In this document: piece by piece, positions 1 to 9,260 of the stretch
Position numbering within the stretch: the stretch's first letter is position 1
Layout: every line of letters starts with the position of its first letter
Source of the DNA: a virus
DNA length: 64,000 nt
Virus record (IMG/VR): IMGVR_UViG_3300037486_000582
Span: 44,578 to 108,577 of that record
Strand: one strand, 5' to 3'
Program-made: the position numbers and the translations under genes
Notes under the pieces: model-generated
Databases searched by the model: none
What the model was told of the DNA's origin: nothing
What the model saw: the letters and a program-made list of their open reading frames with translations, nothing else

Positions 1-3000
1 GCCGTGGCAGGAAGTTACCCTTGGCGTCCACGCCCATGATCTCGCCGTCGAGGATGAAGTTGCCTCCGACCTTCCGCAAGTCTGCCGTGAGCCCAGGAAG
101 AACGGAGGAGAGGTCGCGCTTCCTGTCCTCCGTGAAGACAAGCACACCGCCGTCCTCCACGCCGGGAGCCACACCGGCGTCCCAGGACTCAGCAACGGCG
201 CGGAAGCCGTTGTACTTGGGCTCGACCTGGACTCCGTCACGGACGAGCTGGTCCGTGAAGACGGTCCGCGCCGCGAGGTCGGCGTCGGTGAACGTGGACG
301 TCTCGCGTTTCGCCGGCTTCATCGGCTGGAACAGGGCTGGCGGACGGAGCAACGTGCGGTCGCCGCCCTTGTCGTCGGTATCGTCGATGTCGGCCGGGTC
401 CCACACCTGTGTTCCATCTGACTGGACGCGGAATCGCTTCTCGGCCGGCTCCACCGGAGTGCTGCTCACGGTGCCGTTCGCGAGCGCGTGGACGTGCGTG
501 TTGCCGCGCAACGCCGGGCCGCCGGTGCGCCCAGCGTCGGCGAGGCCGTGGACGTGCGCCTGGCCGCCGCGTTCGGTTGTCGTAACCCCGCCGCCGGGCA
601 GCCGGTGGCTGTGACCTTGTGCCTCCGTCTGCTTCGGAATGGCGCGCCGCGGGTCGGACCCCGGGCTGAACTGGAACAGGTCTGAGTCGACCTCCTCAGC
701 GACGAGCGTGAACAATCCCTTGAGCCGCTGACCGCCGAGCCGGAACTTCAGGAACGCGCGCTGGGCGTCGAGGAGGTCGGCGCGACCGCTGTCGATCCGC
801 TGGATGCCGGACGCCGTGTTCTTCGTATCGTTCAGCGCCAGCCCGGCGACGCGCGTCCCTGGAGCCACGTCGCCTTCGAAGTTGAGCAGCGCGTTGCCGG
901 CCTCCTGTCTGACGCCGGCAATGACCTCCTCACCCGAGAGCGGATCGCGCTGGAGCTGGAAGTCCCACACCCCGGAGCCGTCCGGTTTCCCCAGGACCAG
1001 GTGCCACACCTGACGACTCGGCGCCGCACGGACGACGGTCTGTCCCTTCCACCACTGCCAGAGCAGCGCGAAGGGCACGCGCTCCTGTTTCGCGACGGGC
1101 TCCGTCTCTTCTTCCTCCGGGTCGTACCCCTCTCGGAGAACCTTCCGCTCGCTCCTGCGGTACTGGAACTCCCCATCGAGGACGACGTTCTCCTCCGTGA
1201 AGAAGCGGGCGTCCACGAGCGCGTCTCGGATGCGCCGCGCCTCGGCCTCACTGTCCGCGAGCCAGAACCTGTACTCCCGCGGCGTCGCCTGCATGAGCGT
1301 CGTAGGCATCCCGCTCTGCCCAAGCGGGGGCATCGTCTCGTTGTCGACGGAGTGCCGGCGCAACACGCCGGGGAGCAGCACCTTGTTGAACCCGCCCGTC
1401 CAGAAGGTTTCGCCCTCCTGCGCGACGCCTTCCTCCATTGGCTGGTCCCCGCCTTCCAGCATCCGGAAGGTCAGCGTCCCACTGAACTTCGGGTCACCCG
1501 TGAGGAAGTACTCGTGCGAGAACGGCTTCTGCAGTCCCCACTCCGCCTGCGGTGTCGCCACCTCGACGTAGACCCCGGGCTCGTTCCGCGTCGCCCCGAC
1601 CCCGCCCGGCTCCACGACGACGTCGCCGAGGTCAAGCCAGACAGTCGGCTGCCGGCTCTTGGCCGCCGCGAAGATCCGGTCCGGGAGCATCATCGGCTTG
1701 GTGTAGCGGCTGCCGGCCACGTCGAAGGCGTCGGCAATGACGCGCGCCTCGGCAACCGTGTTGACCTCGGGGACGGCCCCAGCCTTCTGGAGCGCCATGG
1801 TCCAGCCGACCAGGAAGTCCTTCACCTGCATTCGGAGGTCGGCGTGCAGCGTCTTCCCGCGGAAGTGGAACTGCATCACGGCCGGCCGCTTGCCGGGCGC
1901 GTCGGGCCAGTCTTGAAGCGGGTCGTCCTGCTTCGCTGTGAGTGCCATCTCCTTGACGGTTCGGTCCTCGTGCGGAACGAGGACCAGGTCGTACAAGGCG
2001 ACGTGGTTCGTGTACGGGCCGCCCTGCCCCTCCGTGTGGAACTGCACCCGCTGAGAGAGCCGCGGCCCGAGCGCGCGTCCGAGGCGAAACTTGATGACGT
2101 GCTCCGTGTCCGCGTCGAACGGGCCACGAATCAGAAGGTCGATGTCGTTCTCGCTCTTACCCGCGTTGCAGACCGAGCCGACCAGGTAGACGGCCGGCAT
2201 CCGCAACGCCATCGGCTTCGACAGGGCGCCGAGAACCTCGGTCAGCGCGACCGGGTCGTCGGCATGGACAGCGGCCCCTCCGGGATAGATGGGGGCGAAC
2301 TGCCCGTCTCCATCCACGTCGCCCTTCGACATGCCCCGCCGGAGCAACGCGGTCGTCTCCTCCGCGAGCGGGTCGACCTCGACGGTCTGCACGTTCCGGC
2401 GCTCGAGCTCGCGGAGCAGCATGATGTGGGCGTTGACCACGTCCTCCCGCGTGACGCCTTCCGCCCTGGTCGTGCGCGGAGGGAAGGCTCGGGCGAACAG
2501 CCTGTGAAGCTCCCTGTCCATGGAGATGAGCTGCCCGTCCGGCTCCGTCGCGAGCGCCTCCGGGCTCGGGTCGGCGACGAACTCCTGAATCGCCTTGAGC
2601 GTCCTGTCGCGAAGGGCATCGTCGATGGTCAACTGCCTGGACTTCTCGACGTCCCTGTCGAAGTCCACCGTGGCGCCGAACCGCCGGCCGCCGGGCGGCT
2701 GCTTCAGCCGAAGCGGTGGCTCGAACAGCACGACCAGGTTCAAGGGCAGGTACCAGATGCTCTGCTCGGTGGCGAACTCCCTGGCCGAGAACTCGTCGAC
2801 TCCGGCCCGCTGTTCCGCCGTGAGCTGCGCCATCGAGTCGATCTGCACCGGGTCGTCCTGAGCAACGACAGCCCAGACGTAAGCTCCGTCGAAGTCCGCT
2901 GGCGCGACCTCGTTGACGAGCGCCTGGGGCTGGCCGACGCGGGTCGTGCGCCGCCGCCTGGAGAGCAGCCCGGCCGTCTGCCCAGCCCGCAGCCTTGCGA

Positions 3001-4558
3001 TGAAGTGCTTCGGGTCCGGCACCTTGAGCGCCGGAAGCTCTCCGCGCGGCGGCTCGGCCTGCCACACCATGACCGGAACGAGCCCGCGCGACGTGATGAC
3101 CGCCGCTCCAAGTTCCTCGATGTCGCCGGACTGGGCAAGGGAACAGACCGCCGGGTCCAGGAACGCTGCCTTCCGCGCCTCGCGAACGACGTCCGCCGCG
3201 AGGTCGACGTGCGCGCCCTGGGCACGCCCCGCAGGGGCAGCCCGAAGCTGAAGCGGTGGGCTGAACGACCGGACGACTGTGGCCGGGATGTAGAAGAGGC
3301 TCTCCGCCTTGGCGAAGTACGCCTTCGTCTGCTCCGCGACGTGAGCAGCGCGGCCGCCGAGGGCTTCGACGGAAGCCACGCGCTCCGCGTCCCCAAGGGT
3401 AGCGACTGCCCAGACGAACGAGTCGGAGAAGCCCAGCGGCTCCAACTCGTTCACGAGCGCCTGCTGGACCCCGGTGCGCCCGCGCATCGCCGTCGAGGAG
3501 AGAACGCCGACAGGCAAGCCCTGGCGTGCACGCTCGAGCAGGAACCGCGGGTTGGGCACACGCAGCGTCGGGAAGGAGCCGGATTCCGCCATGAAGACCT
3601 GGACGTCTCGAACGACGACCTGTGGGCCAGTCGGAACGTTCGTCTCCAGGGGTTCCGGGAAGGCGGCGACAACCTTGACCGGCCAAGCGTACAGCGGAGC
3701 AGCACACCAAGACGGCTGCGCCCCGCACCATTCGGCGCGGATGGCCTGCGTGATCCTGTGCTCGTCTTCGCGGGCAGCGAACTGCTCATCCGAGAGCTCC
3801 GCGACGGTGCCAAGTTCAACGACGCCGAGCGCTCGCCTCCCGTTGAGCAGCACGTACCGCGCCTCTCCGATGTCGAGCGGGCGGCTCTTGACGAGCAACG
3901 TCTTCTCCCCGGACAGGATGGCCTCGGCCATGGCCATCGGAGAGACGGCAAGCCCAACGGTCGGAAGATCGTCGTCCTGCTTGCCGAGGCCGACGACGAC
4001 CCCGGGATGGACCGCTTCGGACAACGCGCGCAATGCGGAACGCGCAAGGCTCGTCAGGACGGTCGGGCCGAATCGCAGCGTGTGCGTGTGCTCGCCGTCC
4101 ATCACCGTTCGCGCGCCGGCGAGCGCGTGCGGGTGAAGCCCGGCCGTCTCGGTGATCAGTTCGACGCCGTCGCCGAGCGCCACGACGTGGCGGTGCCCGC
4201 TTCCAGCCGGAGCAGCCGCCCCGTCCACGATCTGGTGGGCGTGCGGTCCATCGCTGTTCGTCACGAGCATCGCCCCGGCCGGAAGCGTAACCCGTTCGCC
4301 GCCGGCCAGGCCGACGATGGTGGTCCCGCCGAGGTGGAAGACGTGCTGATGGAGCCCGCCCAGGCCGGTCTCCGTCGTGGACGATACGTCGTGGACGTGG
4401 GCGCCGGAGGCACACTCGAGATCGCCGAGCCTGTGCATCATGTCGATCTGCGTGCGCTCCGCGTCCTTCGCGCGTTCAGCGAGCAGCGCCTCGGCGTTCT
4501 TCAGCGCCACGTCCATACGACGCTCGAGCTCCTCTCGCGGTGTGCAGGCAGCCGTCAT
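1..4558 (-). CDS. Giant multidomain protein with C-terminal ATP-dependent DNA ligase domain (3' end beyond window)
   Basis: Open from an ATG at 4558 to the left edge with no stop, so at least 1,519 residues. Seen in order: an N-terminal coiled stretch; a His-x-His-rich region (about residues 43-158, with HVH, HQH, HAH, HRH, HPH, HTH); three related ASCH/PUA-like repeats (about 175-620; the first carries ILSGEKTLLVKSRP, the next two share QALVNE and VWAV); a minimal nucleotidyltransferase motif GSVCNAGKSENDIDLL near 791; FRGKTLHADLR with VGWT near 890-905, which resembles the LigD 3'-phosphoesterase (LHxDLR) signature; a second His-x-His cluster (GHSH, HVH); then KYNGFR near 1,448 (ligase motif I, usually KxDGxR, here Asn for Asp) and ILDGEIMG (motif III). 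It is last in the head operon and its ATG overlaps the stop of the preceding gene. Frame and motifs are seen; ligation activity, nick repair at packaging or a structural role are inference. The Asp-to-Asn change at motif I may weaken catalysis. Confidence 0.85.
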   Translation of the reverse strand, partial: MTAACTPREELERRMDVALKNAEALLAERAKDAERTQIDMMHRLGDLECASGAHVHDVSSTTETGLGGLHQHVFHLGGTTIVGLAGGERVTLPAGAMLVTNSDGPHAHQIVDGAAAPAGSGHRHVVALGDGVELITETAGLHPHALAGARTVMDGEHTHTLRFGPTVLTSLARSALRALSEAVHPGVVVGLGKQDDDLPTVGLAVSPMAMAEAILSGEKTLLVKSRPLDIGEARYVLLNGRRALGVVELGTVAELSDEQFAAREDEHRITQAIRAEWCGAQPSWCAAPLYAWPVKVVAAFPEPLETNVPTGPQVVVRDVQVFMAESGSFPTLRVPNPRFLLERARQGLPVGVLSSTAMRGRTGVQQALVNELEPLGFSDSFVWAVATLGDAERVASVEALGGRAAHVAEQTKAYFAKAESLFYIPATVVRSFSPPLQLRAAPAGRAQGAHVDLAADVVREARKAAFLDPAVCSLAQSGDIEELGAAVITSRGLVPVMVWQAEPPRGELPALKVPDPKHFIARLRAGQTAGLLSRRRRTTRVGQPQALVNEVAPADFDGAYVWAVVAQDDPVQIDSMAQLTAEQRAGVDEFSAREFATEQSIWYLPLNLVVLFEPPLRLKQPPGGRRFGATVDFDRDVEKSRQLTIDDALRDRTLKAIQEFVADPSPEALATEPDGQLISMDRELHRLFARAFPPRTTRAEGVTREDVVNAHIMLLRELERRNVQTVEVDPLAEETTALLRRGMSKGDVDGDGQFAPIYPGGAAVHADDPVALTEVLGALSKPMALRMPAVYLVGSVCNAGKSENDIDLLIRGPFDADTEHVIKFRLGRALGPRLSQRVQFHTEGQGGPYTNHVALYDLVLVPHEDRTVKEMALTAKQDDPLQDWPDAPGKRPAVMQFHFRGKTLHADLRMQVKDFLVGWTMALQKAGAVPEVNTVAEARVIADAFDVAGSRYTKPMMLPDRIFAAAKSRQPTVWLDLGDVVVEPGGVGATRNEPGVYVEVATPQAEWGLQKPFSHEYFLTGDPKFSGTLTFRMLEGGDQPMEEGVAQEGETFWTGGFNKVLLPGVLRRHSVDNETMPPLGQSGMPTTLMQATPREYRFWLADSEAEARRIRDALVDARFFTEENVVLDGEFQYRRSERKVLREGYDPEEEETEPVAKQERVPFALLWQWWKGQTVVRAAPSRQVWHLVLGKPDGSGVWDFQLQRDPLSGEEVIAGVRQEAGNALLNFEGDVAPGTRVAGLALNDTKNTASGIQRIDSGRADLLDAQRAFLKFRLGGQRLKGLFTLVAEEVDSDLFQFSPGSDPRRAIPKQTEAQGHSHRLPGGGVTTTERGGQAHVHGLADAGRTGGPALRGNTHVHALANGTVSSTPVEPAEKRFRVQSDGTQVWDPADIDDTDDKGGDRTLLRPPALFQPMKPAKRETSTFTDADLAARTVFTDQLVRDGVQVEPKYNGFRAVAESWDAGVAPGVEDGGVLVFTEDRKRDLSSVLPGLTADLRKVGGNFILDGEIMGVDAKGNFLPR

Positions 4559-4902
4559 GTCGTCACCTTCGGCCCCTCCGGTGGACCCCAAGCCCGCTCC
4601 GGAGCGGGCGGTTCCCACACGGTTCCGTCCAGCGTCGCACGCAGCGCCCGCGGAAGCGAGTCCAGCGCACGCTGGGTGCTGTAGTGGAGGTCCACGCGGA
4701 GCTTCGCGAACCAGTCGTAGCAGATGTTCGCCCTCCGCTTCACCTCGGCCTCCGTCGGAGCAACCGAGACGGTGACGATGAGGCTCGCCGCCCGGTCCTC
4801 CACGAAGCTGTTGCGAACGACCCGCCCGACCGCGGCAAAGACACGGCGCAGAGAGGCCTCGTCCTTCACTAGAGCGACCAGGAACTCGCGCTTCGTTGAC
4901 AT
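4555..4902 (-). CDS. Hypothetical head-operon protein (115 aa)
   Basis: I do not recognise a family. The protein begins MSTKREFLVALVKDEASL and is mixed alpha/beta with a helical middle. A GAGGGGAAGG ribosome site lies directly before the ATG at 4902. Its stop overlaps the start of the giant ligase fusion (ATGA), so the two are probably translated together. Placed between the MuF-type minor head protein and the fusion protein, it may be a small head completion or adaptor protein, but nothing in the sequence proves that. Confidence 0.75.
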   Translation of the reverse strand: MSTKREFLVALVKDEASLRRVFAAVGRVVRNSFVEDRAASLIVTVSVAPTEAEVKRRANICYDWFAKLRVDLHYSTQRALDSLPRALRATLDGTVWEPPAPERAWGPPEGPKVTT

Positions 4903-4913
4903 CCTTCCCCTCG

Positions 4914-6158
4914 TTACAGGACAGGGACCGTCGTGCACCGGCAGCTCGCGTGAGCGGGAGGCACCATCGCCCCGCCACCGCTCCCCGCCCCGCCACCGAC
5001 CGGCCTGTAGACGCCGACTCGGTCGACGACCCCGAACCCGCGCTGCTGAATCTGTGCGACGGGCGGACCGAGCGGACCGCCGCGCGGAGAGACATGAATT
5101 TGGTCCCCGACGACCCTGTACCACGCCGACATGTTGACCGCGGCTTCAGGGTCGGGGCTCCGCAGGGCGGCTTCGGTGCGCGTCAGCGACGACTCGACGG
5201 GGAACTGCTGGCCGTGTAGCCAACGGCACGTCTCACACGTCCGCTCGTCGAGGACAGCCTCCCACGTGTAGGAGTCGATCTCGGCCACGCCGTAACCAAC
5301 CATCTGTCCGTAGGACCGGGCCTGGGCGACGGCCGCACTCGCGACGGCGCGGTAGTAGTTCTCGTCCCGTCCAAGAGCAGCACCGCGCATAGCCACGGCG
5401 AGGTCTTGTGCGATTTGCCTGTAGCCGAGCCCCTCGGCGGCACCCTCGCCAACGATGCGCCGAGCAGCCCGGGAGAACCGCTCACTTCGGCGAGCGAACT
5501 CGTCGGAGATGAAGACGGACCCGTTCCGTCCGATTCTCCGGGCGAGCTCCCGTTCGACCGGACTGAACGTGAAGGCCAACCCGCGAGCAGCCGTCGCCCC
5601 CAACGCTGACCTCTGGGCGACGGACGCCGCAACCTGCTGAAGCTGGCCGAGCGCACCTTCTCGGAAGTCCCGGCTCCCCGGGATGTCCCGTACTGCAGTC
5701 GCCAGCATGGCGATGGCGTTGTCGACCTGAGCCGCGGTCATGGTTGGCCACGGTCGGCGGAGCTGGTCCAGCGCACGACGAAGGGTCCTCCGTGCTGACG
5801 CACGGCTGGTGGCCCGGAGAGCGCGTTCCAAGCGTTCGATGGCCAACGCAAACGCACGACGAGACAGCGGGAGGTCCGCCTTCTCGACGGTCACCGTGTC
5901 CTGCTGGAACGGCCAGAGCCAGAGGCCACTCTGCGTCTGGATGGCGCCACGGTAGACGAGGACATCGCGCTCGGTCGCCTCGGCCAACGCCTTCGCAGCC
6001 GGCCCGACCTCCCGGGCATCGGCGATGCGATGCAGCAGGCCGATCTCTGGAATCGCAATTGCGACCGCACCGCAGGCCGTCAGGGCAGGCGGGTCCGCGA
6101 ACAGGACGCCCCGTGGGTCGCCCACCTCGGTCCAGGGCGGTCCGAGCAACGCGGTCAT
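4914..6158 (-). CDS. Phage Mu gpF-like minor head protein / head morphogenesis protein
   Basis: 414 residues. The C-terminal third carries the MuF (phage Mu gp30/SPP1 gp7-like) signature: DERTCETCRWLHGQ near residue 300 and the terminal PAHASCRCTTVPV, which together give the Cys/His set typical of the family. The N-terminal two thirds are helical and Arg-rich, as expected for a protein that sits on the portal and inside the capsid. The gene follows the portal and a small protein, the usual portal-MuF order. Proteins of this family act in capsid assembly and DNA ejection. The start ATG lies 4 bases after the upstream stop. Confidence 0.9.
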   Translation of the reverse strand: MTALLGPPWTEVGDPRGVLFADPPALTACGAVAIAIPEIGLLHRIADAREVGPAAKALAEATERDVLVYRGAIQTQSGLWLWPFQQDTVTVEKADLPLSRRAFALAIERLERALRATSRASARRTLRRALDQLRRPWPTMTAAQVDNAIAMLATAVRDIPGSRDFREGALGQLQQVAASVAQRSALGATAARGLAFTFSPVERELARRIGRNGSVFISDEFARRSERFSRAARRIVGEGAAEGLGYRQIAQDLAVAMRGAALGRDENYYRAVASAAVAQARSYGQMVGYGVAEIDSYTWEAVLDERTCETCRWLHGQQFPVESSLTRTEAALRSPDPEAAVNMSAWYRVVGDQIHVSPRGGPLGPPVAQIQQRGFGVVDRVGVYRPVGGGAGSGGGAMVPPAHASCRCTTVPVL

Positions 6159-6161
6159 CGC

Positions 6162-6617
6162 TCAGACGGCGTCCCTGGGCATCGGAGCTCCGCCGGTCGC
6201 GCAGAGCACAACGTCCGTCGCCCCGGCCGCCACGTAGGCCGTGATACGGAACGCGACCAGGTGTCCGTCCACCGGAACCTGCGCGCTGGCGGCCAGCCCG
6301 GTCAAGCCACCGACCGACGTGAGCGTCTTCCAGCGCCGTCCGAGCGGAGCAGCGGCGTCCGGCGTCGCGACCATTGGCAGGACGTCGACGGACCCGCCGT
6401 CCACTGGTGCCCCGGTCGGGCCACGGAAGTCGGCGATCAGCCTGACGCTCAGCCACTCTCGAGCATCGAGGATGACGACGTCGGGGCCGAGCTCACCCGC
6501 GTTCCTGTTGTCCGGTGTCCAGAGACCCGACACCGGAGCGTCCGGCGCGTTCCGCGGAGCCCGGACGTCTGTCTTCGCACTCGGACTGTAGAGCCTACGC
6601 TTCGTGGGAGCTGTCAT
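6162..6617 (-). CDS. Hypothetical structural-operon protein (151 aa)
   Basis: Not recognised. A basic N-terminus (MTAPTKRRLYSPSAKTD) leads into an Ala/Val/Gly-rich, mostly beta-strand body that resembles a small jelly-roll or decoration protein in composition only. It starts 23 bases inside the 3' end of the portal gene and is followed closely by the MuF gene, so it is surely part of the head operon. A head decoration or connector role is a guess from position. Confidence 0.75.
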   Translation of the reverse strand: MTAPTKRRLYSPSAKTDVRAPRNAPDAPVSGLWTPDNRNAGELGPDVVILDAREWLSVRLIADFRGPTGAPVDGGSVDVLPMVATPDAAAPLGRRWKTLTSVGGLTGLAASAQVPVDGHLVAFRITAYVAAGATDVVLCATGGAPMPRDAV

Positions 6618-8481
6618 CTGCGTCCTCCTCGTGCCCGAGCGGGTTCGAAGCCGCCCGAGCAGCCGCGGCGTCCAGTGCGGCCAGCGCGCTGTCGCCTTCC
6701 GTGTGCGTCCTGCGTCGGCCGAGGGCGAGCCCTTGGTGCGACAAGTTCACGAGGTCTTGCGCCTCGGCGACGTCGAGCCCGGCGACCGCCGGTGGCATGT
6801 CCTCCGGTGCGCCCTCCACCGGAGGGGCGAAGCCGGCGAGCGTGAGCTGGATCGGCTGCTTCGCCCACGGCAGGTCCAGCGGGTCGAGCTCGTGGCCGAG
6901 GATGTCGCTCGAAAGGTAGCGTGCTTCGTTCGGGGTGATTGCCCCGACCTTCGCCAGATCGAGGATGACAGCCGCCACCCGTTCCGGGTCGCGGGTCTGC
7001 GGCCCGAGCGAGCGGAAGGTCCACATTCGGATGTCGAGCATCGGAAGGATGACCCTGTTCAGCCAGGAGTCGAACTCCTTCCGCTCGGGCTCGAACACCT
7101 GCTCGTCGGCAAAGCGCAAACTCGCGTCGGCCGTGGACTTGTTGAAGTCGCGCACGTCACCGCGGAGCAGCCGGGGCAGGCGGAAGGAGCTGCCGATCTT
7201 GTCCACGTTCCGCTCGTCGTACTTCTGGAACATGGCGTCGCCCTTCTGCACGTCGCCGAGGCGTTCGAACGTGAGCCGCGGGTGCTCGTGCGGCGACATC
7301 GGGTCGCCTTCGTCGTCGGCCTCGATGACCATGATCTTGTGGAAGTTCTCGCGCCCCTTGATGTGGTCGCGGATGAACGTCTCGATCCTGGTCACGCTCT
7401 CCGAGCTGAGCCGCCCGCCGGACACGAGCAGCGCCAGCGGCGGAATGGCCTTGTTGTCGAAGTAGGCGAAGTTGACCTCGTCCGACGCCCGGCTGCCGAG
7501 GACCGCGAGCAGGTTCCCGATCCAGCGCGGGACACCGTAGGGCTCGCCAGTCCTGTGAATGCGGAAGTGGACCATCTCGGTCGCCTGGTGCTCGCGACCG
7601 CGGGTCTGCTCCGCGAAGACCGCCAGGTTCGCATAGATGCGCCCAGTCTCTCTGGAGACGACCCGCGGGTCGCCAAACTGCTTGAACCAGATGATCTTTG
7701 AACCGACCGCCTGGACGTAGCGGCGGAAGAACTTCGGCTGGTAGATGACCTCCCAGCCAAGCCCGAGGTGGACGCGGTCGGGTACCATGACAGGAATCTC
7801 GTCCAGCGCGGTGCAGCGGACGTGTGTCGGCGGCACCCCAACGAAGCGACTCACCTCCCCGACGCGGTTCCGAAGGATCTCCCAGAAGCCGTTGCCGACG
7901 ATCTCAAGGTCCTGTCTCGTGTGGCGGCGAAGCGTCTCGAAACTCCCGTCTGGGTAGACGCCTTCGAAGAACGAGTCGAGCCGCGCCTTCTCGAACCGCG
8001 CTCGGATGCGGAGTGCCTCGACGGTCTTCGCGACCACCTCGTCCGTCGGAAGGTACTGCTCTGGGTCCTTGACCCGGCTCGCCTGTGCCAGCACGTCCGC
8101 GTCGTCCGCCGCGTCTCGGAGGTCGTCGCTCGCTGCCGTCGATGCCTCCGCCGCGCGCACGCGCTCGACCCACATGGCGTCGCGGACCTTCTCCTCCGCC
8201 TCCTCGCCGAACAGGTCGAACCGAGCAGCGAAGCGGTAGCCGAGGCCGTCGATGTTGGTGACGTACGCCTGGACGTTCTGCGGAAGGGCGCTGCTGTTTT
8301 CCCACATCCGCAGAAGGTCGATCGGATTGTACGGCGGTTCGAGGACACCGGCCTCGCGGAAGATGGACTGAAGCTGGTCCGTGTCCTCGCGAATGGAGAC
8401 CGGAGCGTGGACGGCTTGTCCGAGCAGCCGCGCCTTCAGCGTCGCGCGTGGTTCCTTCGGTTCTTCCTGTGCGTCGGCCAT
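6595..8481 (-). CDS. Phage portal protein
   Basis: 628 residues, long for a portal. The body matches the PBSX/HK97-like portal type: after an Arg/Asp-rich N-terminus come a helical clip and stem region and the segment around PPLALLVSGGRLSSESV, then IRDHIKGRENFHKIMVIEAD and the RFADEQVFEPERKEFDSWLN stretch common to portal proteins. Portals form the dodecameric ring through which DNA is pumped and to which the tail attaches. The gene is two small genes downstream of the large terminase and upstream of MuF. A GGAGGGAC-like site precedes no obvious start, and ATG 8481 is the first in frame after the upstream gene. Confidence 0.88.
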   Translation of the reverse strand: MADAQEEPKEPRATLKARLLGQAVHAPVSIREDTDQLQSIFREAGVLEPPYNPIDLLRMWENSSALPQNVQAYVTNIDGLGYRFAARFDLFGEEAEEKVRDAMWVERVRAAEASTAASDDLRDAADDADVLAQASRVKDPEQYLPTDEVVAKTVEALRIRARFEKARLDSFFEGVYPDGSFETLRRHTRQDLEIVGNGFWEILRNRVGEVSRFVGVPPTHVRCTALDEIPVMVPDRVHLGLGWEVIYQPKFFRRYVQAVGSKIIWFKQFGDPRVVSRETGRIYANLAVFAEQTRGREHQATEMVHFRIHRTGEPYGVPRWIGNLLAVLGSRASDEVNFAYFDNKAIPPLALLVSGGRLSSESVTRIETFIRDHIKGRENFHKIMVIEADDEGDPMSPHEHPRLTFERLGDVQKGDAMFQKYDERNVDKIGSSFRLPRLLRGDVRDFNKSTADASLRFADEQVFEPERKEFDSWLNRVILPMLDIRMWTFRSLGPQTRDPERVAAVILDLAKVGAITPNEARYLSSDILGHELDPLDLPWAKQPIQLTLAGFAPPVEGAPEDMPPAVAGLDVAEAQDLVNLSHQGLALGRRRTHTEGDSALAALDAAAARAASNPLGHEEDADDSSHEA

Positions 8482-8519
8482 GGAGGGACGTTACCACGCC
8501 ACGGCCCGCGCTCCCAGGT

Positions 8520-8900
8520 TCACGTTGGCTGTTCGTCGGCGCCCGGTGGCACCGCTGCGCTCTCGGCCGGTGCCACCGCTGGTCCCTGGGCGGGCTCGGC
8601 GACGAGCTTCGCCCCGAACGCCTTGAGCTCCTCCTGGAGCTGGGCGATGCGCTCCTCCTGAAGCTGCTTCGCCCGCGCGACGCCGTTCATGAGTGCTTCG
8701 GCCAAGTTCGCTGCCGTCTCGGCGGACATCGACACGTCCGCGGTCGTCGAGCTGAACTGCATCTTGACCTGGCCTGCCGCGACCCCGACACGGATGTCGA
8801 TCGCCGGCCGCTTGCCGGAGCCGTTTCCCGCCGGACGTTGCCTGCCCGGTACGCGCCGCTTCCCGTTGTGCTTGTGGTTGCTCTTGCTCGACATCGTCAT
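8520..8900 (-). CDS. Small Ala/Gln-rich protein with coiled coil (126 aa)
   Basis: Not recognised. A basic, low-complexity head (SSKSNHKHNGKRRVPGRQR) is followed by a beta segment (IDIRVGVAAGQVKMQF), a coiled coil (AKQLQEERIAQLQEELKAF) and an Ala/Pro tail. The stop of the upstream gene overlaps an ATG at 8900 (ATGA), which I take as the start; a second ATG at 8894 also has a well-placed GGGAAGG. It sits between terminase and portal and could be a scaffold-like or chaperone protein, which is inference only. Confidence 0.7.
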   Translation of the reverse strand: MTMSSKSNHKHNGKRRVPGRQRPAGNGSGKRPAIDIRVGVAAGQVKMQFSSTTADVSMSAETAANLAEALMNGVARAKQLQEERIAQLQEELKAFGAKLVAEPAQGPAVAPAESAAVPPGADEQPT

Positions 8901-9163
8901 CCTTCCCCGGGCTCCGTGTCGTCGTCGCGGCCGCTCGCGCCAGACACGCTCACTTCCGAGCAGCCAGCACGCTGCAGCATCAGGTCGGCGGCGCACTCGG
9001 CCGAGCAGACGTGGAAGTCTCCAGCCCACCCTGGGAGACAGGTGGCGGTCCACGGCGACGGGAGCTGCTCGCCGTGCGCGATACCGTCGAACTGGGCCGC
9101 CCGCCCGCAGGCGTCGCAGACGACCAGACAGTGACCTTGGAAGCCCACGCCAGGAGCATACAC
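8897..9163 (-). CDS. Small putative zinc-binding protein (88 aa)
   Basis: Two CxxC-type pairs are visible, CDAC near residues 16-19 and CSAEC near 53-57, spaced as in a treble-clef or zinc-ribbon fold. The C-terminus is acidic (GRDDDTEPGEG). It is the first gene after the large terminase and after a strong hairpin, and overlaps its downstream neighbour by four bases. No function can be assigned. Confidence 0.68.
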   Translation of the reverse strand: MYAPGVGFQGHCLVVCDACGRAAQFDGIAHGEQLPSPWTATCLPGWAGDFHVCSAECAADLMLQRAGCSEVSVSGASGRDDDTEPGEG

Positions 9164-9210
9164 GGACCTTGACGCCGGCGCAGCAGGAACGACACAATGA
9201 GAGCTCCTCC

Positions 9211-9252
9211 GGGGTCCACGGTGCCCTTCCCCCCCAGGGCACCGTGGACCCC
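9211..9252. terminator. Perfect 17-bp inverted repeat after the large terminase gene
   Basis: GGGGTCCACGGTGCCCT at 9211-9227 pairs perfectly with 9236-9252 across an 8-base C-rich loop, starting 9 bases past the terminase stop. No T-run follows on either strand, as is common for terminators in high-GC organisms. It could end or attenuate transcription between terminase and portal, or stabilise mRNA ends. Confidence 0.6.
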
Positions 9253-9260
9253 GGTTTCGC

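Noticed and set aside
2157-3731. 524-residue minus-strand open frame in another phase
   Set aside because: Very Arg/Gly/Ala-rich, no domain, fully inside the giant fusion gene; a shadow.
1001-4684. 1,227-residue plus-strand open frame
   Set aside because: It is antisense to the giant ligase fusion; the protein is Arg/Leu/Val-rich without any domain, as expected for a shadow of a GC-rich gene, while the minus frame shows several enzyme motifs.
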